This document shows, one piece after another, positions 63,868 through 64,000 of a stretch of 64,000 bases of DNA (the first letter of the stretch is position 1; each line of letters opens with the position of its first letter). A program made the position numbers and the translations under genes. The notes under the pieces are model-generated. The model made no database searches. It had not been told where the DNA came from and saw only the letters and a list, made by a program, of their open reading frames with translations. Origin of the DNA: Pararobbsia silviterrae (GTDB taxonomy: Bacteria; Pseudomonadota; Gammaproteobacteria; Burkholderiales; Burkholderiaceae); contig NZ_RBZU01000004.1 of the NCBI RefSeq assembly GCF_003628125.1, positions 372,001-436,000 of the forward strand. Direction: 5' to 3'.

Positions 63868-63900
63868 TCATGACAAGTGGCGCCAAAGAGGGGCGGGCGT

Positions 63901-64000
63901 TTAGCGTTCGTCCGGCGCCGCAATCGTCATTCCCAGCAACGCCGAACTCACGCTCTTGCCATGCGCGTCGATGGCGAGCGAGCGCGTCACGCCGCCGCCG
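63901..64000 (-). CDS. C-terminal fragment of an unidentified protein (continues past the right edge)
   Basis: On the minus strand an open frame enters from the right edge and ends at TAA (63901-63903), giving 32 residues ending LLGMTIAAPDER. It is preceded by VTRSLAIDAHGKSV. Too short to place in a family. It converges with the secreted-protein gene. Confidence 0.45.
   Translation of the reverse strand, partial: GGGVTRSLAIDAHGKSVSSALLGMTIAAPDER

Overview
The window is GC-rich, gene-dense DNA of Burkholderiaceae type (Burkholderia/Paraburkholderia-like). This rests on GC-rich codon use, on the gene content (pcaHG with AAHS-family transporters, a DUF1488 protein, an acetoacetate decarboxylase–patatin pair, a serine-free 1-Cys peroxiredoxin, Fnr, oleate hydratase, a ProQ-domain protein) and on compact operons with ATGA overlaps. 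The genus cannot be fixed from sequence alone. No rRNA, convincing tRNA, CRISPR array or insertion sequence was seen.

Left part, 1-24 kb: catabolism and its regulators. Protocatechuate 3,4-dioxygenase (pcaHG) and an aromatic-acid MFS carrier come first, followed by a two-component system and a LysR regulator. Next is a fatty-acid/ester-type cluster: histidine phosphatase, acyl-CoA dehydrogenase, epoxide-hydrolase-like protein, M14-type metallopeptidase and a second alpha/beta hydrolase. Then come a dihydrolipoamide dehydrogenase with a fused lipoyl domain and pcm. A second catabolic operon (SDR, FAD-dependent dehydrogenase, NIPSNAP protein, MFS carrier) is divergent from an AraC regulator and is followed by a TetR regulator, a patatin phospholipase and acetoacetate decarboxylase.

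Middle, 24-43 kb: a rubredoxin-domain protein, a GH3 beta-glucosidase behind a LacI-type operator, and a ProQ-domain RNA-binding protein. An unrecognised 630-residue protein built almost entirely of exact 37-residue repeats follows. After it come small hypothetical genes around an AT-rich gap, a shortened acyl-CoA-synthetase/GNAT protein, a 1-Cys peroxiredoxin, Fnr and oleate hydratase (with an Fnr-type box upstream), an Mla-like lipid ABC transporter operon, and a LysR gene.

Right part, 43.3-62.1 kb: a complete extracellular contractile injection system (eCIS) of the Afp/PVC type, in the canonical order of sixteen genes on one strand: tube, three sheaths, second tube, DUF5908 mini-gene, LysM protein, spike, gp25, PAAR-like tip, two large baseplate proteins, fibre, tape measure, AAA+ ATPase and DUF4255 cap. 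Most junctions are overlapping or tight, as expected for one assembly operon. The fibre tip and the middle of the second sheath are AT-rich islands (46% and 43% GC in 180-base samples counted by hand). No toxin gene follows the cap gene; an AraC regulator and a small secreted protein come next. The payload is therefore encoded elsewhere or is unrecognised.
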